From an uncultured Erythrobacter sp. (GTDB lineage: Bacteria; Pseudomonadota; Alphaproteobacteria; Sphingomonadales; Sphingomonadaceae), in NCBI GenBank assembly GCA_947493165.1, contig CANLPY010000001.1:310001-374000 (forward strand): a stretch of DNA of 64,000 bases, read 5' to 3'. Below the pieces are notes generated by a model. The model ran no database searches and was not told the origin of the DNA. It saw nothing but the letters and a program-made list of their open reading frames with translations. A program made the translations under genes and the position numbers. Positions 45,358 through 54,038 of this stretch are shown piece after piece; the first letter of the stretch is position 1; every line of letters starts with the position of its first letter.

Positions 45358-46085
45358 CTGTTCGCATTGCGATGTGGAGCGGTCCGCGCAACATCTCGAC
45401 CGCGATGATGCGCAGTTTCGGATCTCGTCCTGATTGCGCGGTCAGTGATGAACCGTTCTACGGTGCGTTTCTGAAGGCGGCGGGTGAGCCGCATCCGATG
45501 GCCGCCGAAACCATTGCAGATATGGACTGCGATTATGAGAGCGTCCTGACGGCTCAATCAGGTGCGGCGCCGGACAATACCCCTATCTGGTATCAAAAAC
45601 ATATGCCCCACCACATGGTCGGTTCTGTTGATATTCGTGATATGCCAAATCACCGCCATGCTTTTCTGATACGTGCGCCAGAGCGTGTCGTTGCGAGCTA
45701 TCGCAATAAGAATGAGCTGCGCCGAGCAGATATGCTCGGCTTTGGGCAAATACGCGAATATTTCGATATCGAGGCAGACCGCTTGGGGAGCGCGCCTACC
45801 GTGGTTGATTCAGACGCGATCTTGGCTGACCCCGTGGGAGTTTTATCCTCTCTGTGTGAAGGCGTGGGAATTGCTTGGGACCCGGCAATGCTAAAATGGG
45901 AAAAAGGTCCGCTGCCAGATGACGGAGTGTGGGGCGCGCATTGGTATGATAAGGTCAACGCTTCAATCGGGTTTGGCTCGCCTCCCGGTCCGCTTCCTGA
46001 GCTGGATGGGGCATATCAAGAAGTCGCGGATGAGTGCCGAGCAGATTATGAATACCTCTTGAGCTACGCCTTAGCGGCAAAATAG
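45354..46085 (+). CDS. sulfotransferase-like protein coupled to the aminotransferase
   Basis: Starts at a GTG in the GTGA overlap; 243 residues. The N-terminus RIAMWSGPRNISTAMMRSFGSRPDC has the PAPS 5'-phosphosulfate loop character of the P-loop sulfotransferase family, and FLIRAPERVVASYRNKNELRRAD corresponds to the 3'-phosphate-binding region. The C-terminus is Gly/Pro-rich (FGSPPGPLPELDG). Homologues are often named sulfotransferase or, by neighbour, branched-chain aminotransferase. The acceptor is unknown; activity is inference. Confidence 0.78.
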   Translation: MTVRIAMWSGPRNISTAMMRSFGSRPDCAVSDEPFYGAFLKAAGEPHPMAAETIADMDCDYESVLTAQSGAAPDNTPIWYQKHMPHHMVGSVDIRDMPNHRHAFLIRAPERVVASYRNKNELRRADMLGFGQIREYFDIEADRLGSAPTVVDSDAILADPVGVLSSLCEGVGIAWDPAMLKWEKGPLPDDGVWGAHWYDKVNASIGFGSPPGPLPELDGAYQEVADECRADYEYLLSYALAAK

Positions 46086-46163
46086 CGCTTTTTCGTCGGC
46101 ATCTGTCGATTAGACTAAGATCGATAATTGGCAATTCATGTTGGCTGTGTGATTATACCGTTC

Positions 46164-47210
46164 ATGGCATTGAACCGTATTGCATTTGTCGCCGCCGCTT
46201 TCTTTGCGGCTTTGGGTAGCCCTTCGGCTCCAACCCCAGCTTTTGCTCAACAGGCGGGCAGCACGAATCTGTCTTTCCCAGCCTATCTTGAAACGCTTAA
46301 AGCGCGGGCGCGCGCTGAAGGGGTGAGTGAGGCGACAATCCGGCGGATGACCGCTGGCCTTACCCCGAATGATCGGGTCATTAGATTGGATCGCGGGCAG
46401 CCGGGCAGCCCTACACGTCGTGGTTACCCGGCGATGGCGCCGTATATCTCCAAGCATGTAAACCCTACGCGAATCGCCGGTGGTCGCCGTGTCTTTTCAC
46501 AAAACCGCAGCACTTTGCGCCGCGTTGAGGCCGAATATGGTGTCCCTGCAGAAATCATGGTGGCGATTTTTGGACATGAGACGAGTTACGGCAACATTCG
46601 CGGTAATTTTGATCTGTCACGAAGCCTTGCAACATTGGCATGGGAAGGGCGCCGGCGCGAACTGTTCTCGGGCGAATGGATCGCTTTGATGAAGGTGGCG
46701 GACAAGGGATATTCCCGCAGCCAGCTTGTCGGCAGTTATGCTGGGGCGTTCGGCAATCCGCAGTTTCTACCTTCGGTCTATCTGCGTTTGGCAGAGGACG
46801 GCGACGGTGATGGCCGCGCCAACATCTTTACCAACCGGGCAGACACATTCGCTTCAATCGCGAACTATTTCAAAGACGCTGGCTGGCGCACTGGACAGCC
46901 GTGGGGCGTTCGAGCTTCTGTTCCATCAGGGTTCAACGTTGACGCCTATCGCAACAAACTTCGCTCGCCAGTTTGTGCCCGTGTTCATGAACGCCACAGT
47001 CAGTGGAAGACTGTGCGCGAATGGCGTGATCTGGGGGTTAGAGCGCAGCGCCCTCTGGCCGACGATACGCTTGTATCGCTGTTTCAGCCTGATGGACCGG
47101 GGCGGCCCGCATGGTTGCTCACGGGCAATTACCGTGTGATCCTCGAATACAATTGTTCGAATTATTATGCGATGAGCGTTGGACTGCTGGCCGACGAGAT
47201 AGTGAACTAA
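46164..47210 (+). CDS. lytic murein transglycosylase (MltB-like)
   Basis: The ATG at 46164 gives 348 residues with a signal peptide (MALNRIAFVAAAFFAALGSPSAPTPAFAQQ). The SLT/MltB catalytic block VAIFGHETSYGNIRGNFD carries the catalytic glutamate (E139), with SYAGAFGNPQFLPSVYLRLAEDGDGDG downstream. It cleaves peptidoglycan glycan strands to 1,6-anhydromuropeptides. No peptidoglycan-binding domain is present after the core. It precedes a D,D-carboxypeptidase gene by 50 bases, so the two may act on the same wall. Confidence 0.91.
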   Translation: MALNRIAFVAAAFFAALGSPSAPTPAFAQQAGSTNLSFPAYLETLKARARAEGVSEATIRRMTAGLTPNDRVIRLDRGQPGSPTRRGYPAMAPYISKHVNPTRIAGGRRVFSQNRSTLRRVEAEYGVPAEIMVAIFGHETSYGNIRGNFDLSRSLATLAWEGRRRELFSGEWIALMKVADKGYSRSQLVGSYAGAFGNPQFLPSVYLRLAEDGDGDGRANIFTNRADTFASIANYFKDAGWRTGQPWGVRASVPSGFNVDAYRNKLRSPVCARVHERHSQWKTVREWRDLGVRAQRPLADDTLVSLFQPDGPGRPAWLLTGNYRVILEYNCSNYYAMSVGLLADEIVN

Positions 47211-47260
47211 GCCGCTCGCCTGGCTCGCCAAGATAAAATGGACTGGCTATAGCTGGGCGC

Positions 47261-48436
47261 GTGAGGATTAACGCCAACACCACTGGATTGCGCGCGGCGG
47301 CGGCGATGGGCTTGGCTCTGTCAGCGGCGACGACGTCTGCTGATGATGCCTTGCCAGACGGTGTTCCGTCCGATGACGAAGCACCGATTGCAATGTTGGT
47401 CGATATGTCATCGGGGCAGGTCCTTCATTCTCGGCAGCCTGACCGACGGTTCGTACCGGCCTCCATGACAAAGGCGATGACGACCTTTCTTGCTTTTGAA
47501 CTGATGGCGGAAGGGACGCTTCAACCAAGCCAGCTTTATCGCGTAAATTTTGACACTTGGCAGGAATGGAATGGCCAAGGCTCAACCATGTGGCTACCTG
47601 CCGACGCTCGAATCCGGGTGGATGATCTGCTACGCGGTATTACTACGGTCTCTGCCAATGATGGCTCCATAGTGTTAGCTGAGGGTTATTCTGGCTCGGT
47701 TGAGGCATGGACGACGGCGATGAATGATAAGGCCTTGTCCATCGGTATGATCAACAGCCGGTTCGGCACGCCAAATGGCTGGCCTGATGAAGGTAAGACG
47801 TTCACAACTGCGCGCGATCTTGTAACGCTGGGGGAGACGATGATCGTTCGGCACCCCACCAAGTTTGCGAACTATGTTGGCCAAACCGAATTCACCTTCA
47901 ATGACATAACGCAGCGCAACAAAGACCCGATGATAGGCCGCGTGGCCGGGGCTGATGGGATCAAGACGGGATATACCAACGAATCCGGATTCGGATTCCT
48001 AGGAACCGCTAAGCGCGATGGCCGCCGTCTGCTGATGGTAATTGGAGGCGCGAAAAGCCAATGGGAGCGCGCCCGATTAGCGCGCGAATATATTGAATGG
48101 GGTTTTTCAGCTTTCGATGCGCAGCGGCTTTTCAACAAAAATGACGTTGTTGGTCAGGCGCGCGTGCAAGGAGGAGATAACCGGATCGTGGATTTGGTTG
48201 CGGACAGATCGGTTTTTGTGAGCATGGCAGATGGCTCGTCAGCGCCAGTGAACCTCGCGATCACTTATGATGGACCATTACGGGCCCCCCTCGCGCAAGG
48301 GGAACGGATTGCAGAGCTTCGGATCAAGGTAGAGGGAATGCCTGATGCAAGTGTGCCATTGGTTGCTGGCGCGGCGATCGAAAAGGCCAATTTGTTTGAA
48401 CGATTGGTAAATGGCTTTGCAGGGTGGTTACCTTGA
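47261..48436 (+). CDS. D-alanyl-D-alanine carboxypeptidase (S11, DacC-like)
   Basis: The GTG at 47261 gives 391 residues with a leader ending near residue 27. The three penicillin-binding motifs are present: SMTK (S68-K71), SAN (S131-N133) and KTG (235-237). After the catalytic domain there is a C-terminal beta domain (DRSVFVSMADGSSAPVNLAI) and a hydrophobic amphipathic tail (LVNGFAGWLP) that can sit on the membrane, as in DacA/DacC. It trims pentapeptide side chains. tmk begins 13 bases before its stop. Confidence 0.93.
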   Translation: MRINANTTGLRAAAAMGLALSAATTSADDALPDGVPSDDEAPIAMLVDMSSGQVLHSRQPDRRFVPASMTKAMTTFLAFELMAEGTLQPSQLYRVNFDTWQEWNGQGSTMWLPADARIRVDDLLRGITTVSANDGSIVLAEGYSGSVEAWTTAMNDKALSIGMINSRFGTPNGWPDEGKTFTTARDLVTLGETMIVRHPTKFANYVGQTEFTFNDITQRNKDPMIGRVAGADGIKTGYTNESGFGFLGTAKRDGRRLLMVIGGAKSQWERARLAREYIEWGFSAFDAQRLFNKNDVVGQARVQGGDNRIVDLVADRSVFVSMADGSSAPVNLAITYDGPLRAPLAQGERIAELRIKVEGMPDASVPLVAGAAIEKANLFERLVNGFAGWLP

Positions 48437-49095
48437 TTGGCGGGGATGGTGAAGGTCGCTTTATCGCCTTTGAAGGCGGCGAAGGTGCTGGAAAATCGAC
48501 GCAAGGGCGCACGCTTGCGCAAAGCCTAGAAGCGCGCGGCCTTGAGGTCGTGCTGACCCGAGAGCCGGGAGGCACTCCGGGCGCTGAAGCCATTCGGAAT
48601 CTGTTGCTTAATCCACCCGGCGATGGGTGGGGCCCAGAAGCTGAGGCCTTGCTGTTTGCTGCCGCGCGGGCTGACCATGTAGCAAGGGTCATACGACCCG
48701 CAATTGCGCGCGGCGCTTGGGTGATTTCTGATAGATTTGTCGACTCAAGCCGTGCTTATCAAGGCGGGGCAGGGCATGTCGGTGATGAGGCGGTGCAGGC
48801 GCTCCACACGATCGGCAGCGGCGGTTTGCGACCGAACCTGACGATCCTGATTGAAGTTGATGAAGCGCGAATGCTCGAACGTTTGGCGGAGCGTGATGGC
48901 GACACTAGCGACGCGATTGGCGGTCGCAGCCGCGATTATCACCGCGATGTCGCCAGCGCTTTTCGCGGCCTTGCCGATCGTGATCCGCAAGGCTTTGCAA
49001 TAATTGATGGATCAGGGACGCCTGACGATGTGCACGGGCGAGTGCTTGCTGCCATCGCACCATTGCTTAGCGATACAGAACCGGCGCGAGCATGA
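48424..49095 (+). CDS. tmk: thymidylate kinase
   Basis: A protein of 223 residues starting at a GTG inside the carboxypeptidase gene. FIAFEGGEGAGKSTQGRTLAQSL contains the P-loop; TREPGGTPGAEAIR, WVISDRFVDSSRAYQG (DRF motif) and the LID region are all in place. It makes dTDP from dTMP. holB overlaps its end by ATGA. Confidence 0.95.
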   Translation: MVTLIGGDGEGRFIAFEGGEGAGKSTQGRTLAQSLEARGLEVVLTREPGGTPGAEAIRNLLLNPPGDGWGPEAEALLFAAARADHVARVIRPAIARGAWVISDRFVDSSRAYQGGAGHVGDEAVQALHTIGSGGLRPNLTILIEVDEARMLERLAERDGDTSDAIGGRSRDYHRDVASAFRGLADRDPQGFAIIDGSGTPDDVHGRVLAAIAPLLSDTEPARA

Positions 49096-50054
49096 ACTGG
49101 CCGAATCATGACAGCGCGTGGCGGCAGTGGCGCGATGCATTGGCCGGCAGTCGGATGCATCATGGCTGGTTGCTCGCGGGCAAGAGCGGGCTTGGCAAGC
49201 ATGATTTTGCTCTCGCCGCTGCGCGCGAATTGGTTGCTGAAGAAGGCGTGCCTCAACCGGCGGGCGGCCACCCTGACATCCTCACGCTTACTCATCTGCC
49301 CAAGGACGAGAAAGAAGAAAAGAAGCGCGACGAAGGCAAGCCTTACGAGACCAAGCGCAATATCTCGGTTGCCCAAATTCGGGCGATGCAAAAACGGCTC
49401 ACGACGCGGCCAACATTGGGGGCGCGCCGCGCGATTATCGTTGATCCCGCTGATGATATGGAGGCCAGCGCATCCAACGCTCTGCTAAAGAGTCTTGAGG
49501 AACCCCCGCAAGGCACGTTCTTCCTGCTCGTCACGCATCGCCCAGCACGCCTTTTGCCGACTATCCGCTCGCGGTGCAGAGTGCTGCGTTTCCCTACGCT
49601 TAATGCACAGCAGCTCGAGAAGATGCTGACCGAGCAATCGGGAGAGAGCAATCCGGCGGCGCTGGAGGCTGCACGGCTTGCATCGGGGGGGTCTTTTGGC
49701 ACTGCTGTGCGGTTTATGGATCAGGACCTTGCGCCCATCGCTGCGACTATTGGCACGCTGCTAAGGGAAGGCGATCCCCAGTTCACTCGGCGCGGAGAAT
49801 TGGCAAAGCTAATCGGTGGGCGTCCAGACCGTGAACGACTGCAGGCGATATTAGAGCTCGCTCAAGCGATCGTCGCGCATGCCGCGCGCACTGGCGAACC
49901 TGGGCAACGTATCGCGTTGCTCGATGCGCATGACGAATTGGTTGCGCTTGCAGGGCAAGCACCCACTTTCAATTATGATGCGGGGCTATTGGCGATGGAT
50001 ATCGGAACCTTGCTTGTCGCGGCGGCTCCCGCTAGCGCACGGGCCAATGTCTGA
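49092..50054 (+). CDS. holB: DNA polymerase III delta-prime subunit
   Basis: A protein of 320 residues. The AAA+ clamp-loader fold is seen from GWLLAGKSGLGKHDFALAAARELV (P-loop-like, as in delta-prime), SVAQIRAMQKRL, IIVDPADDMEASASNALLKSLEEPP and the SRC motif TIRSRCRVLRFP. It is part of the clamp loader. It lacks the long zinc-binding insert of E. coli HolB, as is normal in Alphaproteobacteria. metG begins inside its last 8 bases. Confidence 0.92.
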   Translation: MNWPNHDSAWRQWRDALAGSRMHHGWLLAGKSGLGKHDFALAAARELVAEEGVPQPAGGHPDILTLTHLPKDEKEEKKRDEGKPYETKRNISVAQIRAMQKRLTTRPTLGARRAIIVDPADDMEASASNALLKSLEEPPQGTFFLLVTHRPARLLPTIRSRCRVLRFPTLNAQQLEKMLTEQSGESNPAALEAARLASGGSFGTAVRFMDQDLAPIAATIGTLLREGDPQFTRRGELAKLIGGRPDRERLQAILELAQAIVAHAARTGEPGQRIALLDAHDELVALAGQAPTFNYDAGLLAMDIGTLLVAAAPASARANV

Positions 50055-51615
50055 CACCTCACCTTTTTACATCACCACCGCCATTAGCTACCCCAACGGG
50101 CGGCCGCATATTGGCCACGCATATGAAGCAATTGCTGCTGATGTGATCGCTCGTTTTCAACGTTTGCAAGGGCGCGATGTGCGCTTTCAAACCGGAACAG
50201 ATGAACACGGCCTCAAAATGGCTCGCAAGGCTGAAGAGCAGGGCCGAACCGCGCGAGATCTGGCGGATGAAATGTCCGGTTATTTCCAAGAAATGTGCGA
50301 CGCGCTGAATGTCAAATATGATCGCTTCATCCGCACGGTTGAGGATGACCACCACCGCGCGAGCCAAGCGATCTGGCAAGCGATGGAGGGCAAGGGCGAC
50401 CTCTATCTCGACCGGTATGAAGGTTGGTATTCGGTCCGCGACGAAGCTTATTATGATGAAAGCGAGCTTGTTGTTGGGGAGGGCGGTGAAAAACTCTCTC
50501 CGCAGGGCACTCCTGTCGAATGGACAGTCGAGGAAAGCTGGTTCTTCCGACTGTCCAAATATCAAGATCAGCTGCTAGAATTGTTACGAACGCCGGGATT
50601 CCTGGAGCCTGCAAGCCGGCGCAATGAAATGATCGCCTTTGTTGAAGGTGGTTTGCGTGATCTGTCGGTTAGCCGCACCAGCTTTGACTGGGGTGTAAAA
50701 GTGCCCGGTAGCGATGATCATGTGATGTATGTCTGGGTTGATGCGCTGACCAATTATCTCACCGGATTAGGCTATCCGAATGAGACAGATAATTATGCAA
50801 AATTCTGGCCAGCTAGCCTGCATTTGATCGGCAAGGATATTGTGCGGTTCCACACAATCTATTGGCCTGCATTCCTGATGAGCGCGGATCTACCGCTGCC
50901 GAAGCAGGTGTTTGGGCATGGGTTTTTGCTCAATCGCGGCCAAAAGGAATCAAAGTCTCTCGGCAATGTGACTGACCCTCTTGAATTAGCCGAGAATTTT
51001 GGTGTCGATTCCTTGCGCTACTTCCTTATGCGCGAAGTCGCATTTGGGCAGGATGGAAGCTATTCACCGGAAGCCATTGTGACGCGCGCAAACGCTGAAC
51101 TTGCGAACAGTTTTGGCAATTTGGCCCAGCGCACACTGTCTATGATCCATAAGAATATGGATGGGGCTATTGAGCCGATTGAGTTTGCCGAAGCGGACCA
51201 GAACCTGCTGGCTCAAGTGCGCGCTGCCGCCAGCGAAGGCCTGCCAAAAGCGTTCGGTGATCTGGCATTCTCGGTGGGTATCGAGGAGTGGATCAAGGCG
51301 GTTTATGCCTGCAATCAATATGTGGACGAACAGGCGCCTTGGGCGCTCAAGAAGACCGACCCGGAGCGCATGAAAGCAGTGCTGCTCACATTGTTCATGG
51401 CCATCCGTGACCTGGCTATCGCGATCCAACCCGTAGTGCCCGAGAAGGCGGCAGCCCTGCTCGATCAGATTGGGATTCCCGAAGGGGAGCGCAGCTACGC
51501 GCATCTAGGTGATGTTGAATGGTATCTCCGCCTCGTCAAAAGCGGCTACATTGTAGGGAAGCCAAACCCGATTTTCCCACGGCTTGAAATGCCAGCAGGC
51601 GAGGGGGCGGAGTGA
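50047..51615 (+). CDS. metG: methionyl-tRNA synthetase
   Basis: The ATG at 50047 gives 522 residues. It is a class I synthetase of the short type without the zinc knuckle: the HIGH motif is PHIGH (21-24), the KMSKS motif reads KESKS (300-304), and ANSFGNLAQRTLSMI introduces the anticodon helices. No C-terminal dimerisation domain follows. The K-E-S-K-S change keeps both lysines and is likely functional. It overlaps holB upstream, and tatD begins at its stop (GTGATG). Confidence 0.94.
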   Translation: MSDTSPFYITTAISYPNGRPHIGHAYEAIAADVIARFQRLQGRDVRFQTGTDEHGLKMARKAEEQGRTARDLADEMSGYFQEMCDALNVKYDRFIRTVEDDHHRASQAIWQAMEGKGDLYLDRYEGWYSVRDEAYYDESELVVGEGGEKLSPQGTPVEWTVEESWFFRLSKYQDQLLELLRTPGFLEPASRRNEMIAFVEGGLRDLSVSRTSFDWGVKVPGSDDHVMYVWVDALTNYLTGLGYPNETDNYAKFWPASLHLIGKDIVRFHTIYWPAFLMSADLPLPKQVFGHGFLLNRGQKESKSLGNVTDPLELAENFGVDSLRYFLMREVAFGQDGSYSPEAIVTRANAELANSFGNLAQRTLSMIHKNMDGAIEPIEFAEADQNLLAQVRAAASEGLPKAFGDLAFSVGIEEWIKAVYACNQYVDEQAPWALKKTDPERMKAVLLTLFMAIRDLAIAIQPVVPEKAAALLDQIGIPEGERSYAHLGDVEWYLRLVKSGYIVGKPNPIFPRLEMPAGEGAE

Positions 51616-52391
51616 TGCTCGTCGATAGCCATTGCCACTTGGAATATAAAGGTGTGATTGAGGATCAGCAGGGCGTGCTTGAACGCGCTCGCAGCGCGGG
51701 TATTGGTGCGTTTCTCAACATTTCGACCAAGAAATGCGAATGGGATCAGGTTGTTGGAACAGCCAACCGAGAATCCGATGTATTCGCCAGTGTTGGCATT
51801 CATCCGCATGAAGCGGATAAGCACGCCGACCTTACGCGGGGCGAATTGCTGGCCGCAACTGACAATCTCTATGTCATTGGGATCGGTGAGACGGGGCTCG
51901 ACTATTACTACGAGCATTCTGACCGCGAGACGCAGCAACGCCTGTTTCGCTTGCACATCGATGTTGCGCGCGAGGTTCAATTGCCGGTGATTATTCACAC
52001 GCGCGATGCCGAAGAAGACACGTTGGAAATCCTCGCGGACGAGCTGGAGAAGGGCGCGTTTCCAGCTTTGATCCATTGTTTTACGGCATCGGCTGAGTTT
52101 GGTGAGAAGGTGCTGGAATTGGGCTTGTCGATCTCCATTTCTGGCATTGTAACCTTCAAAAATGCCAAGGACTTGCAGGCTGTGGCTGCAAAAGTGCCCG
52201 CGGATCGCTTGCTAGTTGAGACTGACAGTCCATTCCTCGCGCCTGTGCCGCATCGCGGCCGGCCATGTGAGCCCGCTTTTGTCGCTGATACAGCCAAGTT
52301 TGTCGCTGAATTGCGCGGCGTTGATCCGGAGCAACTCGCAAAGGAGACAACGGCAAATTTCACCAAATTGTTCAGTAAGGCGCAGCTGTGA
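51615..52391 (+). CDS. TatD family metal-dependent hydrolase
   Basis: Start ATG at 51615 overlapping the metG stop; 258 residues (a GTG one codon upstream is possible). The TIM-barrel metal ligands are visible in VDSHCHLEY, GIHPHEAD, GETGLDYYY, IHTRDAEEDT, HCFTASAEFGEKV and ETDSPFLAPVPH. TatD proteins are DNases or 3' nucleases with repair roles; the E. coli symbol tatD names a family rather than a proven function here. Confidence 0.93.
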   Translation: MLVDSHCHLEYKGVIEDQQGVLERARSAGIGAFLNISTKKCEWDQVVGTANRESDVFASVGIHPHEADKHADLTRGELLAATDNLYVIGIGETGLDYYYEHSDRETQQRLFRLHIDVAREVQLPVIIHTRDAEEDTLEILADELEKGAFPALIHCFTASAEFGEKVLELGLSISISGIVTFKNAKDLQAVAAKVPADRLLVETDSPFLAPVPHRGRPCEPAFVADTAKFVAELRGVDPEQLAKETTANFTKLFSKAQL

Positions 52392-53155
52392 AGCTCATTA
52401 TGCTCGGCTCTGGCACGTCAACCGGCGTGCCGCGCATTGGTGATGATTGGGGCGATTGTGACCCCAATGAACCCAAAAATCGCCGCACACGTGTGTCAAT
52501 TGTCGTCGAAAGCGACACGGGTTCGCGAATTCTGGTCGACACTTCGACCGATTTGCGTGCGCAAATGCTCGCGAACAAGATCGACAAGGTTGATGCGGTC
52601 TTCTGGACGCATGACCATGCCGATCACTGCCATGGCATCGATGATTTACGGGTCATGCGATACGGTCGTGGCGGTCCAATTCCAGGGTTTGCCGGGGAAG
52701 ACACTGCTAGGCGCCTGCGGCATCGATTTGGCTATGTGTTTGCCGGACAAGAAGGTTATCCGACGATCGCGAAGCTCGATACGCTGGACAACATTCGCAT
52801 GGCCGCAGGGTTTGGCGTTGAGTGGTGCCAAATGGAGCATGGTCCAGGTGAGACAACCGGATACCGGTTTGAAGCTGATGGTAAGTCAATTGTCTATGCA
52901 ACGGATTTCAGCGCGATCTCTGACGAGATGATCGACACGTTTGGAGACGTGGATATTCTCGTGAGCGATTGTTTGCGCCGAGATCCGCATCCAACCCATG
53001 CGAATTTGGCGATGGCGCTAGACCTTGCCGAGCGTTGCGGCGCGAAGAAATTGGTCTTGAGCCATCTCGATAAGAGTATGGATTATCAAACGTTGGTTGA
53101 TGAGACGCCAGATCACGTTGTGGTTGGGTATGACGGGCTTACTCTCAAAGCTTGA
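52388..53155 (+). CDS. MBL-fold hydrolase (PhnP-like)
   Basis: Starts at a GTG in the GTGA overlap with tatD; 255 residues. LGSGTSTGVPRIG and the zinc motif THDHADHCHGIDDL, YATDFSAI and LSHLDKSM match the PhnP/RNase Z-like branch of metallo-beta-lactamases, a phosphodiesterase group. The substrate is unknown; cyclic phosphate products are typical of PhnP. It follows tatD in most alphaproteobacteria. Confidence 0.88.
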   Translation: MKLIMLGSGTSTGVPRIGDDWGDCDPNEPKNRRTRVSIVVESDTGSRILVDTSTDLRAQMLANKIDKVDAVFWTHDHADHCHGIDDLRVMRYGRGGPIPGFAGEDTARRLRHRFGYVFAGQEGYPTIAKLDTLDNIRMAAGFGVEWCQMEHGPGETTGYRFEADGKSIVYATDFSAISDEMIDTFGDVDILVSDCLRRDPHPTHANLAMALDLAERCGAKKLVLSHLDKSMDYQTLVDETPDHVVVGYDGLTLKA

Positions 53156-53195
53156 ACGGGTAAAAAGCTCTTAAGTAGGCGTGTTTCAATTTAAC

Positions 53196-53209
53196 ATAAT
53201 ATATATTAT
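53196..53209. repeat. AT-only 14-base palindrome in the mazG upstream region
   Basis: ATAATATATATTAT, a perfect 14-base palindrome 28 bases before the mazG start, within an AT-rich stretch (53187-53225) that stands out from the GC-rich surroundings. It may contain a promoter or an operator. The 82-base gap between the MBL gene and mazG contains nothing else I recognise. Confidence 0.4.
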
Positions 53210-53237
53210 CAATCTTATGTGTTAGGATCTCTCTGAG

Positions 53238-54023
53238 ATGAAACAGGCTGCCCCATCGTCCCAACCGGCCCAAAACCCTCAGATTGCGCGCTTGCTAGAA
53301 ATCATGGCGCGTTTGCGTGATCCGCAGACCGGCTGTGAATGGGATGTCGCGCAAAACTTTGAAACGATTGCGCCGTATACGATCGAAGAAGCCTACGAGG
53401 TTGCAGACGCAATCGGGCGTTCTGACATGGCCGAATTGAAAGAAGAACTCGGCGATCTACTGCTGCAAGTCGTCTTCCACGCTCAGATGGCCAAAGAAGC
53501 GGATGAATTTGCTTTCGATGATGTGGCCCGCGCCATCTCAGACAAGATGGAAGCTCGCCACCCGCACATATTCGGTGACGAAGGCGGTCAGATGGGTGAA
53601 ACTCGCTGGGAGAACATAAAAGAAGTTGAGCGCGCACAAAAAGGATCAAGCAGCGCGATGGATGGTGTTGCTTTGGCCCTTCCGGCTCTTATGCGTGCGC
53701 ATAAGCTACAGAAGCGTGCGGCGCGAACTGGTTTTGATTGGTCCGATCCGTCAGGCTCTGCCGCAAAAATTCGCGAGGAAATGCAGGAGCTTGAAGAAGC
53801 AAATTCAGAAGCAGACAAGATCGAAGAAGCGGGTGACCTGCTCTTTGCTGCGGTCAATTATGTAAGGGCGCATGGCATCGGTGCGGAAGATGCCCTGCGC
53901 TCAGCTAACGCCAAATTTGAAAGGCGGTTTCGCGCCATGGAAGACATGACCGATGGCAGGTTCGCGGAGCTTTCATTGGATGAGCAAGAGGCCTGTTGGC
54001 AGCAGGTCAAAGCCGCAGAATAA
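53238..54023 (+). CDS. mazG: nucleoside triphosphate pyrophosphohydrolase MazG
   Basis: A protein of 261 residues, full length with two MazG domains. The first has EEAYEVADAIGRSDMAELKEELGDLLLQVVFH (ExxE-12-ExxD metal motif); the second has REEMQELEEANSEADKIEEAGDLLFAAVNY. It hydrolyses NTPs to NMP and pyrophosphate, cleaning the nucleotide pool or affecting (p)ppGpp signalling. The start ATG at 53238 is preceded by an AT palindrome. It is convergent with hflX after 15 bases. Confidence 0.95.
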   Translation: MKQAAPSSQPAQNPQIARLLEIMARLRDPQTGCEWDVAQNFETIAPYTIEEAYEVADAIGRSDMAELKEELGDLLLQVVFHAQMAKEADEFAFDDVARAISDKMEARHPHIFGDEGGQMGETRWENIKEVERAQKGSSSAMDGVALALPALMRAHKLQKRAARTGFDWSDPSGSAAKIREEMQELEEANSEADKIEEAGDLLFAAVNYVRAHGIGAEDALRSANAKFERRFRAMEDMTDGRFAELSLDEQEACWQQVKAAE

Positions 54024-54038
54024 TCCGATTGATCCGCT

